A stretch of DNA of 64,000 bases from Pycnopodia helianthoides (GCA_032158295.1 CM063247.1:13614315-13678314), one strand, 5' to 3'; counted from the stretch's first letter, positions 25,084-39,440 are shown. Notes: a model not told the origin generated them from the sequence alone. Numbers and translations: made by a program.

Positions 25084-25240
25084 GGTATATATATATATAT
25101 ATCATAATAATATTAATGTTGATGCTAATGGACAAACCTCAGGTGATTGACCAGCTGAAGTATTTGAACACAGTTGTGACATTTCAATTAAGTAAAAGCA
25201 TTTATGTGTGTGTGGTGTGTGGTGTGTGTGTGTACGCGAA
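25084..25240. repeat. (TA)n and (TG)n microsatellites
   Basis: A TA run lies at 25084-25102 and a TG-rich run at 25203-25236. The 206-codon - strand frame over 25102-25722 runs through the TG tract (His/Thr-rich stretch). It has no recognisable domain. Confidence 0.8.
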
Positions 25241-28200
25241 GGGTAGCATTCAGGCACCGTTCCAACAATTGGCGATATCATACTTCCAGTGTACGGGAAC
25301 ATGTTTGTTTTGAATCTTCCCTGTTTCCGATTGTCCTCTGTAAAACGGCTGCGATAGGTTATCCACATGGAATAGATGTGAAAGTGGGAAGCGTACACGC
25401 TGAAGGGTCGTGCTTTGGGGAGGGTTTCGTGGGTACGTGCACGTTTGACATATTCCTTTAACGTTACTGTGTTCTTTCTTTTACAAGAAAAGTCGCGTAA
25501 ATGCACCAGACGCATTACTTTGTAGACGAGTCCATTTATATTGGCTAATGCCTTCGTCCAGGGAAAATAAATAGAAATTAGGCTTAAATTTAATTGAGTA
25601 AGAAGTATAAAGGGAATAGAAAGGGACTCGGGAAAGAAAGGGCAACTGTGTATAATATAAAACATAACGATTTCAACGTCACTCATGAACGTTTCCAAAT
25701 CTGGCGTATTAGATGACTTCACTTATGTCGCCGTACTGTCTAATATTCCTCAGAGGGGCTGATACAATTGCCTGGAGAGCTTGAACCTTTTAAGCCATCT
25801 TCAAGATCTAAAGAAACAAGTTGCGTTGGAGATGGCGAAGGCCTGACGATACCTCTACCATTACACAATTGTTGTTCCCTTCTTCAGGCACGTCTTTGCC
25901 AAATGTTCTGCGTTTCTCGTTATTCACCGTGCCGTGTTTATAATTCGAAACGAAACAGAAAGTGAACACTTTTTTTCAGGCGATAATTGCAATAATATGT
26001 CCAGTATTTGCATTCGTTAATGTTATTAATAAACCCTTTTTGTCCCTCTTTCTCGTATGCTATAAGATACGATCTATACATGTAGACGTAGGTAGCAATG
26101 TGATACTTGATCGCCTTTATGCGCAGCTTAGAGGTAAAAATAAAGAGAGGCATTCAATGTCCTCGTTTGTATTCCTCTGCTGCCTGAAATGGACAACCCT
26201 GGCAAGTAGGCAGACGTGGGCAGGGTTTCAATCAATTATATTTTCGAGGGTAGATTTACACAATTTTTTTTTTACCAAATGGCTGTGGTTGATACAAATG
26301 CAGCGTTTTGCCGAGCGTATTCATTGCACAGCCCACAAAAGTTACAATTCCTGCGTGTTATTCCGTATGTGTTTGTGATGAAATCCGATACGGGTTCACG
26401 TGAAGGATCACGATTGCTGTATGATACCCCGAGAGAGTTTCTAAATCCCCTGCAATTGATCTTGTCGAACATTCTAGGATAGTCTTGGCAATTACGTGAC
26501 CTGATTAGAACAGATAAGTAGATTGCAAATAGGTACTTAATGTCATGAACGCAGAACACAGTCGAAATTTACGTGCGATTCATTTTGAACAACACTGCAT
26601 CATCGTCAAAAACAGTGACGAGGCCCTCACTTCTACAATGGAATTTATACGAACTTACAACCGACGTATGTGTTACTTTCGTCTGGATAGTCAACCGTTG
26701 GGAGTTCGGGCTTATCTGATTATTCATTAAATCACAAATTTGTTGATGGGAGTGTAGTAAAAAAAAAATGCATTGAAAGAAAATAGTTATTCAAAATAAT
26801 GAATAATAATGTGTCAACTCGATGAATTTTTTGAACATAATGAGATGCATTTTAGAGATTAATTCATACACTCATTTTGCGTGCAAATTGCACCGTCCTC
26901 TTTCCCCACCTTCCTCCCCGTCAGCATTATTGACATCGGTAGCGTCATTTAGACTGGGTTCAACCCAGTGTGGGATAAGGCCTCCGGCCTCCTTCACTTT
27001 GTTGGTTATTAACCACGAAGTTTTAAATTGATTTCAGAGTCATTGTTGACAGATCAATTCTCACCGAAAGTAACCTTTTTTGTTTTCATCCATCCCGGGA
27101 CATCGTGCAAACCGTGTATTATGTTCGTACGGTCGATGGAGTTTTAATGATGGCATTTTCAATATTCATATTCATCAATCACATTTCACGTTTGATTAAT
27201 AATACCCCCGAATCGAAACATTCCGCGGTAACTTGCTATTACCAGTGGTCCACTCATCAATCTCTCCATGAGCAAGGGTCCAGTCTCGTTCAATGTAAAC
27301 GGTTCTTCAGGAATTCTTATCGAATACGAGTTTAACTTGGACCTGCATCTGAGCTGAGCGACTTTTTCGTGACATTTTTTTTGTCCTATTTGTCTTCGTT
27401 GAAAACTTCCAAAATGACTTCAAAGAACCCAATCAGCATGTAATGAGTTGTGCACGCGTCTGGACGGCCAGCGATTATACTATCTGCATTATACGGTTTT
27501 GTTTAAATACAAGAGTTTAACTTGTGTCAAAATATAGATGCAGATTAAACGGTGTGTACGGTCTAAGTAGTTGATTTGCAGATTTGTGAGATTTTTCTTT
27601 GTCACCCTGGGAATTGATATTGAATTGTTCATGTGACAAAAATAGTGACCTCCCTGGTAATACGATAGCCCTATAGACGATTGTCCAATGAAACTGAATA
27701 CATGGTTGAAGAATTAAAGCTGCAGTGCAGTATCGCCATTGTTGGGTCGCAGAACATTGCGCACGGATTGAATATCACTCGGTGGTCCAAACTGTAAAAA
27801 AAAAAAATCAACCGGGGGGTACTTTTAATTATTCATCGCATTATAACGCCTACAACGTAAACATAAATTCCAGAGGTATCATTTTGTGCTAAAAGTAGCT
27901 ACGGCACTATCCCTCACTTGACACAATGATGTGGGATATCCAACACGTTCGGCTCGACAGACGCCAACTGCTATTGGACTGCTGAAGTGTGACAGACAAT
28001 GGAGTCAGCGACTTTCATGAGAAGGGTTTGAAAAAAAAAAAAAAAAACAAAGAGAGAAGGGGAATTGAAAGACATTGCACCAAGTATGCAGGGGTAGACG
28101 TCAAAACGAAAACATTAAAATACCGTTCTTTGTACCCCCTCCCTTCAAAGAGTATTTATTTATAGTTATTTTTGTGTCAACATCCGCTTACGAAACATTT

Positions 28201-29058
28201 GATTACAAAGACGTGCTCTGCGGCCTGTAATACTCCCGATATGCTGAAATTTCAAAGGTGTTTTTGAGATTTGGGCCAAGATTATATTACCATTCTTTTT
28301 GTTAGACCTTCGAGTAAGAATAACATAATGGTGTGTGAATGGTATTATATGACTGAAATAAATTGGAGCACCCTCTCGAAAGTGCGTCTATAAGGGACTG
28401 TAATTTCAACGTTTTTGGAAATCACTTCTCATGTGTTTCTTGGCCCACAGTTTGAACACGTCGGTGCGGGTTAACTGTGTAGAAGACACCAGCTCGCCCT
28501 TTGTTCGGTATAATGTATTCCCCGCTCTCCTTTCGTTGATGTTAACCATTGATGCTCTTAATTCGACCCCTTAATTCGTTAGAGCAAGTTACTGTGTAAC
28601 CACGAAATCCTCGGCGGTGTAACCAGAGCATGGCGTAAAAGCAAGAGGGGTGAATTTCCGACAAAATGCACACACTCTCCCTCTACTAATCATTTATTAA
28701 GGACTTTTAGGGAAGGTGTGTTAGGGGACAATGGTACAGTGCGAGTGTCTCGGTGAGATAGCTTTCAAGAAGGGTATAGCTAGCTCGACCGGTGATAATT
28801 ATTGAAGGCCCTTCTCATTAATCACGATTTGCATGCAATAACACGGGCAGGTCGAGCCGGCTGCAAGGCAACCACGCCAGTTGCTTTTAACAGCGCTGCC
28901 TTAACTTCCCATTAGGAACACCGTCGTTTAAAGAGGGGCTCTAACAAATCGAATACAGTCGTATAATTCACTCGATTTTTTTGTTTTTGTATTTGTAGTC
29001 TTTATGAATTGAAATGGAAACATAAAACACTATACAAGTCTCTGACCTCACATTAACA

Positions 29059-29467
29059 TGGTGTAAAACGTAGCCTCATTTTACCTGATACTGTTTCAGA
29101 GTGACATTTAAAACATGACGTCATTGGATATGAATAGGAAATGGATCAGTCAAAATGTCAAATTAAATGCCGTTTTGATTGTATATCATCAAAACCCAGG
29201 AATGAACGGTTGTTGCAGTGATATTCTATTATCAAAAGTATAACATTGTGCATAATAAAATGTATACAGACCCATATTATTTGAAATGTGACGTTTTAGG
29301 ATGGTGATAAAGATCGCTTTTGAAGGGTTCCACATACAATGACATTTCACCCTTAAGCAAATCCCCGTTGGATTGTACAGACCCGTTTCGTATTGATATC
29401 CAATGACGTCACGTTCGAAATTTTCGCTATTAAAAGTGCGATCAAAATTAGCCTGCAATTTACACCA
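29059..29467 (+). mobile_element. 409-bp inverted-repeat element with CRE/CCAAT arms
   Basis: The tips are TGGTGTAAA and TTTACACCA. The arms continue with diverged but alignable sequence to a strongly conserved block, TGACGTCATTGGATAT, present at about 29114 and in reverse complement at about 29395. Each arm therefore holds a perfect palindromic CRE next to an inverted CCAAT box (ATTGG). An 89-codon frame on the - strand overlaps the right half and is not convincing. It is probably a MITE with no transposase. Confidence 0.7.
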
Positions 29468-30659
29468 CTTTAACGTAAGGTTAAAGAAACTTGTGGCTCG
29501 AAGAAATCCGGCTCAAAATGGACTTGGTTAAAAATGCTATTCTTATGTCATGTTTCCTTGAGACTAAATGAAATTGGGTTGCTATTTCTGTCGTTCACTA
29601 ATCAAATAATTATTACGACATCTAAATGTCAAATTGCTGATACAGAAATGTACATTAGAATGTTTAACCTATTCAGCTATACAAACAGTTCTAAATCAAG
29701 GGGTATCATGGAGATACGTATGGGCATAGATTGAAATTATTGTATTATTGAGGTTGTATTATTTTAAAATACTTAATGGTAAAAGGCGACATTAGCTGGT
29801 GTGGAATTGTCGCCTATTGCCAGCCCGGTTTGGAGTACATATATACACACATAAATATAATGTGTGTATTATGTATGTTAAATATGTAACCATGTTATCA
29901 TTATTGAGAGAGACTCAGCGGTATGGTCGAAACTCGAGGCATCATCTCCCAACCTTTTCATTCAAAAGGTTAATCAAGCAACAATATTTCGTAAAACTAG
30001 AAGCAATTAAACTGTTGAGTGTCGGCGGTACCAGATTTTTTATTCCAAGACACTCGATATCGCCTTCACCCCCAAACAGAGGCAATTATAGGTAACGATA
30101 GTCAAAACTAAATGTCTCCCCCTCACAATTGATGCAGTTATGTACCTGTATCAGTTTACAGGAAAGTACTCTGCCGGGGAGCATGTCATGACTGAAGTAT
30201 CGCTTTTTGCTACCAAGTAATGGTCACTAAGATAAAAATCCAGTAGCTAAACATAATTAATGCAAATGTGACGGCATATTTGAGTAGCCTATTTTTATTT
30301 TTATTTTTTTTATTTTTTTAGGTTCTGTTAGTGAATAAGGCATACTTATTTGGGGTATTTTGTACCTGCTTGCTCAACGTTACGTCCCAAGTCATTGGAC
30401 ATAGTTAAAACAGTTATGGATTAAACCAGCCACAGTATTAGCCGTTCAAACTAACACGGTATCTGCCCTTCTCTCCGTATGCACCCCACACTATAATACG
30501 CATTTCCGTCTGCTTATAGGCCGGTACAAAACGGATGCAAATATTGGGCAATTATTCAATCAATACAGTTTGTTTTCAAACCATCAAAAGACATACGGTA
30601 GGTCAGTTATCCTTGTCCCCCACAAAAATAATGTTTATAATGTATGCAGTTTATTGTAT

Positions 30660-30707
30660 GACCGAGCCATAAGAAACACGTATGACCGAGCCATAAGAAA
30701 CACGTCT
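30660..30707 (+). repeat. 24-bp unit, two tandem copies
   Basis: GACCGAGCCATAAGAAACAC plus GTAT or GTCT is present twice in succession, differing at the end only. Confidence 0.9.
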
Positions 30708-31164
30708 TATCAAACGTGTATGTGTGTGTTTCCTATGCCCAATGCTGTTACCTTTGTATCATAGTCCAGTGTGTGTTTACCATCGAATGGAGGGGGTGGG
30801 GAGGGGGGGGGTCGCATTGGCTATGACGGGTACAGGCGACAGGCCCCTTTTAAATATCCGTTTCTCATTGCAAACTGCAGACTCAATGTCAATACTACGG
30901 ATAGAGCCTACACTGGAGATCAATAGTGTGTTGTCATCCAATTTTTTGTTTCTTCTTATTAATGTTTTTACAGTCTTCTCTTTTTTCTTATCTTTTTTTT
31001 TCCCCCCAGGGTTTTGTTTCCATTGAATCTTTTTTTTTGAATTGAGTACCTTGTTTTGAATAATGGCAACATTATACTGAATAGGCCTACCCAAGGTATA
31101 GATGAAGCAGTCCAACAGTAGGCCATATTGATAATAATATACAAAATGATATCTACGATTCCGT

Positions 31165-31632
31165 CAATAATTAAACCAGTACGGGTCTACCACCAGTCCA
31201 AATAATGATAGCTGCTGGTCCTTTCCACGGTGGATGATATTATGCACATTCTTTCTTGTATTGTTATTATTAATTTATTTTATTCATATTTTTATTGTGT
31301 TTTCATTGAGTTAGGTCTTTTGATACGACCACTTCTGGACTCCGTGTTGATGTTTTGTACTGCGTGTGGTACGATTATACTTTTTTTTTCCACGTAACTT
31401 TATGTCCATCCATGTCTTCACATCCATCCATTAAAATATGACCTGAAATATCTCTATATTTCTGGCAAATTAAACAATAAGTACGCACGGTAAACAGAAA
31501 GCATTCAACCAATTAAACTCCTTTACAAAAATAAATTCTTAATTATGCGACCCATTTCATCAATAATTAAACCAGTACTTCAAGTCCAAACAGAGGTAGC
31601 TAGATCCTTTCCCCCACGGATGTTAACATTTC
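31165..31632 (+). repeat. Direct repeat pair, about 75 bp, 390 bp apart
   Basis: Bases 31165-31240 and 31557-31632 share TCAATAATTAAACCAGTAC, AGTCCAAA, TAGCT, TCCTTTCC and a CGG(T)GATG-like block. The copies differ by small indels. No gene lies between them. Confidence 0.6.
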
Positions 31633-34600
31633 CGAAGTACAGCAGAACAAAATATGGTAAAAACAAAATAACCAACGAAGAGCGGGTCAAGTCCCCTCAG
31701 GTTTACGCAGCAAATTAATTTGATAAAGGCCTAAGTTAACTGCTTAACCAAAAATCAAAAAAGTACTCGTTGATGATTAACGAACGAGACGCGGAACGAC
31801 CACAATATGTTAACTCCTGGATATGCATTATATGAAGTTTCTGCATTCCCTTTAGGGTCAAGTTAAATTCGTTGCGTTTAAAGGTGCATTACACGTAGTT
31901 CGTAAAAACAACGGGAGGTAATAGCTTATGAGCACCAACCTGTTGATACGATGATGATAGTGGCGTTGATGTCAATGTTCAATGTAACACAAGTATTTGG
32001 CAGTAACGTTGCTTGATTACAACCAGGATGGGGTCAAAAAATCAGTTGGAATGGGTTCTTTGTGTTAATTTTAAGCCGAAAGTGCGATTTCACCAAATAC
32101 ATACGTTTTTCGCAGTGACGTGATTGAATAGTAAGTTTCAAGTGAGTTAGTAAGATTTCACTTCTGCATTTTATTATCCATTCCCTACCAACAAAAAGTA
32201 CCGGTTCACTTGGAATGGTCCTAGTTCGTCGCATGCAGTTTCACTAAAGGTTTCTTATCGCTGTGTATCTGTTTGTGTCCGTTTTTCTTGAATGCCAGCT
32301 GTGGGAATGAACCAGGCTTCAACCGCCCTCAAACAGATGGAATATTAACAGACGAATTAACGATTATGTGATGCCGGTGTAATTATTTTCTGTAATTAAT
32401 TAAAGGTAAATTCAATGAACCCCTTTCAGTTGTCTGCGGTTATAATGATTCCCAAATAAAAGACAAAAAATGTTGCAAAATTAATCTCAGTTATTTCCAC
32501 ACTTCGAAACAGAACAACGAGATAAACTCTGACTTCGTTTGTATCCGAGTTCAAACAGGTTTGACGTGTCTACTGACCGCACCATAAGGTTGTAGCTAAT
32601 TGTGTAACTTCCCCACTTCAACTGCGGCATTTGCCTAATTTTAAGATGACGCAAAAACAACTTAATCATTCTTATATACAAGACAAGTCTGATAAATTGA
32701 TACAATGAATTGGAAATTTGTTGAGAGAAAGTACTACTAACTCTACCCTTTTTTCATTAAGTTGGCCAAGACTGATATAGATTACATGATAACGGGGAAA
32801 TGTCACATGTAATTTCCCTGTGGAGACATTACAGAGTGATTTAGATGCGATTCGAAGCCCTTTGCACAAGATGACTTCCTCTGACACTACAACCTGAGGT
32901 TTACTTTCCTTTATGTTAGGCGGTGAAGAGTTGTTGTCACTACTCTTTAAAAGTATTGTTTTTAGTTTGTGTTTATCTTATGGCTACTTAAACACCTGCA
33001 AGGAGGACTTTTCTTCGTCCCCGTTGAATGAGTATCTAAAGCGAGGCAAGGATCCTCTCTCTGCCCAGACCCCCTGATCAATATTTATTAATAGTTTATT
33101 AATTGTATCTATTTTTAAAGTTCTCTGTTTCAACGGTTAGACAATCCCACACAAAAACACCAGTGCTTCTTGGTACCGATTAAATTGAACGACGAACCAT
33201 TTTGTACAACACAGCTATTTTCAATACGCCCGGCTTTGAAAAGTAAATCTACTGTAAAAATTTACAATTAAAGATAAATTTTGAGGGAAGCAATTATAAG
33301 TTCTATATCAAACTTTAGTTGGGTCCGTTCAGAAAGCAAAGGACGGTTAAAAAAAAAAAAAAAAAAAAATAGAACCACAATCGCCAACTCTCCTGTTATG
33401 ATGTATACACATTTGTTTACACGTCCAAATTGTGTCTACAGTTTGCGAACTTTATAAAGCGTCATTCAGAAAATGGTTCTCTTGATTAGAACCGTTTAAG
33501 AGTCTTGCACATTTCGGAAATAAAGATTGCCAATGCTTAGTTTTTGATAATTAAAGAGGATTCGAGACTTAATTTTGAACGGTAGAAGCAAATGTTCCAC
33601 AACAAATATTCACTCAACAACCTTGCTATTAAATGTCAAGATCCCACACAAGGTGCATATTATCTGGAAATATCTAGGCTGATGGGGAATTTGCGGGTTA
33701 AATACATTACTGAAACGGGTTAATTGAAGCGATGGTTAAAAAAAGAAAAGAAAACAAAAGAAGACATTAAAATCAGATGTGAATCAGAAGTAGCCATTAA
33801 GTTGAGAGCTGCCCTATTTAATAGTAAGTGCACATGCATACCTAATGGACAGAGTGTGTTACGCTAGTGTCAGGGAAGGTCATTTTTGATTGCAAAGTTA
33901 CGGTTTATCCGTTGACTGCATCTGTCAGGATGTTGACACTGGTGTCTGCTTAAAATGGCTGCACTTATGTATAGCACACACAAGATGATTGCCATTTGAT
34001 TGGTGGGACAAGCGTCACGTGTAAACATTATTTTGCCATGTATGTACAGCCGCTATGCCCCCATACAATGTTATTGGAGTCCAATATGGATAGTTTTTGG
34101 ACACTTTGCACGGTCATTCCTGAAACAGCCGTTTGTCCAAACGAGACAAGGGCGTGTCGCGGCTGACAAGTTTGTTTGTTTTGTTATTTTTGTTTTATTA
34201 TTTGTGTTAAAACTTAGGACAAGGATCTATGTGTGGGTTCTATAAAATGTAGTGATTGCATTTCGTTCGTGGTTTGTTGACATAAACACGATGGACTATC
34301 TTTCTCCATTTCACTAGGCGAAGCTGAGTGAAATGGAAAAGCCAAATTTCACATCGGGATTTTATTCTGCGACGGTGCACCCATAATTTATGCATCCAAT
34401 ATTTGTCATAGGTTCACGACCCCAAAATGCCAATTCAAGCAAATACATCGTGCTATAGTGTCTAGAAACGTACACTTATAATATTTCCCAACAAGCTTGT
34501 CATGACAATTATAATCATTGGTCATGTTTTTAAAGACATTCTTGATTAAAAACATAGAAAATCATCATAATAATAGTTAAAAAATAAAATACAACAAATA

Positions 34601-36539
34601 AACAATTAATAAATAAATCAATAATGCATGTTTCTTTTAGTGCGAACTTTCGACAAGCTGCAATACTGTGTAGTTTTTGATCGGATTGCTTTTGTGCTCG
34701 AGGGCTGCGGGTACTCTCTTTCTCTTTCGAAAGGCTTCGACTGGTTAACTTGATCTTTCAGGCGACAGTTTATGTTTCACTTCAGCATTCAGTGTGTCTG
34801 GGCGAGAGAGTTCATTAACATGGCCAACAACTGCACCGATACCTTCGAGATCAATTATAACACTCGATTATCTACGCGCTTAAACCGGATACTAAAGCGG
34901 GATAGGGTTCTTGCGTTCGCGGGTCCCCCGTTGCCAGGGAGACGGTTTGAATGCTAACACAATTATATTAAAAAATCATACTAATAATAATGGTTACGGA
35001 TTTGGTTCAAGTTTAGGCGTAGAACGTATATCAGTGTCTCTGTAAATTTCTATAAGCTTTTGTCAAAATCGTCTTTAGTCCAAGATGAAAGAGATTTTTT
35101 TATTTTTTTTTTATTTTTTAAGTGCAAACCACAAAAGTACGAACAGATTGTTAAAACCTATTGTTCCACACTATAATTCTCTGTAAGTATATGAAGACAA
35201 GCAAGATGATTGTATTATTTGCCCATGACCAAATGAGAGCCTCGTACAGACAGACGGAAAACAGGAATAATAAGAGGAATAAATCAAAAAGGTTAACGAG
35301 CTGATGGTATAGTACAAGTGTTGGTTCAAGGGAGACATTAGACTGCAGCGGGTTCAGAAGCATTCTAATAGTAAGTCCGTATCTATGTACATTAAACACC
35401 GCGGTAAGACGGGATACTTGAGTATCATCTGCCTCATTAATTTGTTGAGTCTGTTCATGAAGAGTAGGGTGGGAACATTAAGAAACACGACAGGATGTGG
35501 ACTCGCAGAAAACGGTCTATAAAGATAACACCCAGGGTGTACACAAGACGGCTTATCTCAATCTATAGATAAGACAGCCTTGTGAACATCACAGCGCCGG
35601 AATATAAAGCTTTGTGCTCAACATTCGGCTCTAATTTTACCGGAAGATTTCATCGCATACAAAAATGAGAGCCGACAGGTTTTGAAAACCGAGCCACATT
35701 TTACCTGTCAGTAATTTTTAATTTAATTGTCATTGTTAAAGCTGCCATAACACGGACCGAATTAAAATGTTCATAATTTAATATTTTTTTAACATGTTTT
35801 CTATGGCAAAAAGGTACATAATAGTGCATGTGGCTCATGCCAGATGACTCATTCGTCAAATTGAAAATAAATGTAAAAAGGCCCACCGTAATGGTTACAA
35901 TGCTTAGGCAAATTATACACGATTTTATTTCATTTCTTGTTTATCCTTGGAAACTTTTCACAGAAACACTGTTTTTCAAAAGTGCCCAGCGACTTCATGC
36001 ATTCATGTAAAGTAGGCTAAAATATAAAAGGAGAAAAATGCACGAGACAATACAGGTATATAGATATTACAGAGAATATGATTAATTAAAAGGCAGTGAG
36101 GCGAGGTTGATAAAAATCAATAAATTACAGTACAAACCCCAAGGACGATTAAAAACGGAAAATCTGTGCCAGCCAGAAGAGATGAATAGAGAAACATGTT
36201 AATTTAATCATCATTGCAAGCGGTCCGATAAAAAAGTGGAGTTGTCACTGTGCTACGAGACTTAAGCAAAAAGACCTTGTCGAACAACGTAATCTTTGAA
36301 CTAAAAACACGTTCGTGAACTCGTATTCTATAAGTACACGCTGCCATTCTAACCGTAACCCCTGACCTGCTTCGAAATGTCTCAGACGAAACTTCAGGTG
36401 TTTTGTTCAACACAAGGGACATACCCACTTGCGCCAGAGAAAAGGGTTGCTATGTAAACAAAGTTTACAACGTGTCAGAAGAGTTGGCCGAGATAACTCA
36501 TTTCAAATTATAGATTTGTCTGGTCATCTTCGGTGGAAA

Positions 36540-36800
36540 AACTTCCACCCTATTTCACTTCCATGCATTCGTGTTTAGAGCGATTTTGCCTTTCAGCTGA
36601 AACCCCCATTTCATTTCACTCTGAGGCATGCGAATTCAAAGCATTTTATGCAATGCAAATTTATAAGGCGTTCTTTTCAGCCATGCGAATTTGGCTTTCA
36701 ATTTAGGGAAGTAGGCGCAACTAGACATGTCTGCAAAAAAAACTGCTGCGAATTTGAATGCCGTTCGAGTGGATTCTTCCATTATGGTAAATCGCATGCC
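36540..36800 (+). repeat. Diverged repeat, partner near 58385-58590
   Basis: Shared words include CCATTTCA, TGAGGCATGC, TGCAAAAA-CTGCTGC and AATTTGAATG or ACTTGGATG, in the same order. The match is loose. The copies probably belong to one old transposon family. Confidence 0.35.
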
Positions 36801-37399
36801 GAAAAAAGCGACTAATTACACAACATGTGAACTTGAATGTCTGATTTTGAGAGCTTTAAATTTCGCGCGTAATAGATATCCTCGAGGTTTAAGTTGGCCG
36901 CATATATTTGCCCCAAATGACTTCGTAAACCTACAATAGTATAGTATGAGTTTCCTTCACCTTTTTAGCAGATACGAAAATATACTGGCTAAACAAAGGG
37001 CAGACCTTTTTACTTGTTTATCTACCGTACTTAGTTTGTGTATTTGTTTAATTTCCGATGAGTCATTAGAAGAAACAAACACACTTAATTCATTAAAATC
37101 AGTTTGTATCTTCCGGTTTCCACGAATAGTTTATGAGCTTCGCCTGAATCTAGCCAAATGATAGTTGAAATGAGGATCGTTAGTTTATTAAACTCCAATA
37201 GGTTTGTAGTTTCCTAATGTTGTTATTAAACCTACCTGCCCTGCTACAAAACACATTCATTGCGTAACTTGATTACACATTCACCACAAACAACACGCGT
37301 ACCAGCCGGAAATGTGAAATTTGTTATTTTATTTTAAAGAACAAATTACACCCCTCATATTTCTCACTCCTTTATTTTTGAGAGTCATTATACAACATA

Positions 37400-37777
37400 T
37401 GGACAGGGTATACTTTGGGTAAGTGCTCCACAAGTTAATGGCCACAACAGTTTACTTGGTAAAGAGCTCTGGAGAGCTGTTGATGTTGTAAAACATTGCT
37501 AGAAACGACCCCCTTTGAAAGAATGTGGTTTTAGAGAAAGAGGTACACTTTTCACCCCAACATTTTAATCTGAGAAAGGCTTCAGGCATGAGGCCTTCCA
37601 CGGGATCTGAGAAAGCACACAACTCTATGCAACAGGGGTGTTGTTTTTTTCGTTCCTTATTTTCTTGCCATTTCGATGACCAATCGAGCCGAAGTTTTAA
37701 AACACGGGTTGTTATTTTATGCATATGTTTGGATACACCAAGTGAGGATACTGGTCTTTGACATTTACCTGCCTTTA
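37400..37777 (+). mobile_element. TTAA-type MITE, copy 2
   Basis: It aligns along its length with 14724-15089. Shared words are TGGTAAAGAGC-CTGGAGAGCTGTTG, TAGAAACGACCCC, CTGAGAAAGGCT-CAGGCATGA, TTATTTTATGCATA and GATACTGGTCTTTGACA. The right end runs into TTAA at 37774. The left tip is degraded. Confidence 0.75.
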
Positions 37778-38130
37778 AGTTGCAAGGTTGTATATAAAAC
37801 GTTATTCAACGTTATTCAACCATACCTGAATTCAACTTCCCACATGCCCTGCACTGCCAGGTGCAAAATGACGGGGTGCAAATATGGATTACCTTTATAT
37901 CCGAATAGTAATCCTCTGGAAATGTTTAAACCATTGAAGTGCTGATTCTCCATTTCCTGATATTATTTATCTTTGTATGAATTGTCTTGCTAACTGTGTC
38001 TCTTGATACTGGTTCGCAATAACGAAGCGTGTAATTGATAAACAAAACATATTACAATAATTAAAACATAAGACACATCAATACAAAATTATCACAGCGA
38101 ATTGTGGACTCATTCTCATCAAAAATGTGG

Positions 38131-38162
38131 TGTGTCCCCCCCCCCCCCACACACACACACAC
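38131..38162 (+). repeat. C-run followed by (CA)n
   Basis: Thirteen C lead into CA repeats. The same arrangement occurs at 16329-16354. Confidence 0.9.
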
Positions 38163-39339
38163 GAAATAAGTTCATGTGTATAGCTTTACTTCTGAAGGGT
38201 TCGTGACAGATGTACCGGAGAGGTAAACTTGGACTGCCTTGAGGTGGTGAGTAAAAATGTTGACTAGGGTAAAAACCTCACATCAGGAACCACACGGCAG
38301 TGAATCGAAGACGAGAATCCTGGCCGTTATCAGCGTTGACTGATGCAAGACCCTCGTCGAGGGTGCTCATCATTCAAGGAACGAACAAGGATCCAGCGAG
38401 TCCGGTACTCATGCCAGCTTCTCTGAGCCCCCCCCCCCCCCATACTAAGGGCTGACCTTTTGATCAAACGACAGTTATACGTTTTACTACTCCATCAACT
38501 TAAGGGATGTGCAATACAGGGTGAGTCATCCCCTCAACATCATTCACATAGAAAATAAAGTGAATTCGTGTGCACAAAGGTGAACTTTGAATACACATGT
38601 TTTGTTTTTTTTTGTTTTTTTTGTATGATTCCCCTCTTTAATGTGGCCATTTTAGTTAAAAAATGGTCAACTTCCTCAACAATAACATGTTTGTAAACTA
38701 ACTCTTCTGCAACAGCTCCCATGACACAGTTCCAGCAACTGAGAAGACACAATTACACAACAACATCTCAGGAAGTGAAGTCTGCAAGCAAAAATCCGTA
38801 CACGTTTCAAAGTAGTCTGTGAGTCCTAGCCACAATGGATATATAGCTATACAAGACGCTGACCTCGGGCCTATGTGATCATTTACAATATCAAATCAGC
38901 AATAAGAGCGCATCCACGTAGTTTATGGCTGGGACAAGTCCCAAGTTGAATATTATACATATCCATAAAATAGATAGACATTTGGCTAACGTTCGTATAA
39001 AGGTAAAACTGTTTGTATGGTCGGGTTTGCCATTTGAATGCTAGGCAGACGTTTACGTCATTCTCAATTTGATTGTTGCAGTTATACGGAGTCATGTAGT
39101 CATTAACTTCTCATCAATCGCCCCCTCCATATTTTCTATGATATGTTTTTATAATTGTAGTGTTTTGTTATATAATTAGCTGTCAGAAGCATAAACCATT
39201 ATGCTTTGAACAGCTAAATATAGACTAACATTATTTATGGACATTTCTACTCCACTTTGTTGAAACACTTGACAAAAAGAATGTCTTAAATTCTCTTCAT
39301 AAACTACGGACCTTGTAGAGGGAATAGGTGAACAAAATT

Positions 39340-39440
39340 GGGAATAATCTTCCTTTGAACGAAATTAATCTGCGTTCGAACGAAAACAAACTTACAAACG
39401 AAAACAAATCTTCGTTCGAACGAATATTACTTCCGTTCAA
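39340..39440. repeat. Short palindromic repeats around TTCGTTCGAACGAA
   Basis: At least four related words containing GTTCGAACGAA, GAACGAAA or CCGTTCAA recur within 100 bp, including a perfect 14-bp palindrome at about 39411. The function is unknown. Confidence 0.6.

Noticed and set aside
26957..26973. Perfect short palindrome ACTGGGTT-C-AACCCAGT; a similar half-site lies near 3968
   Set aside because: Too short to interpret and without a recognisable context.
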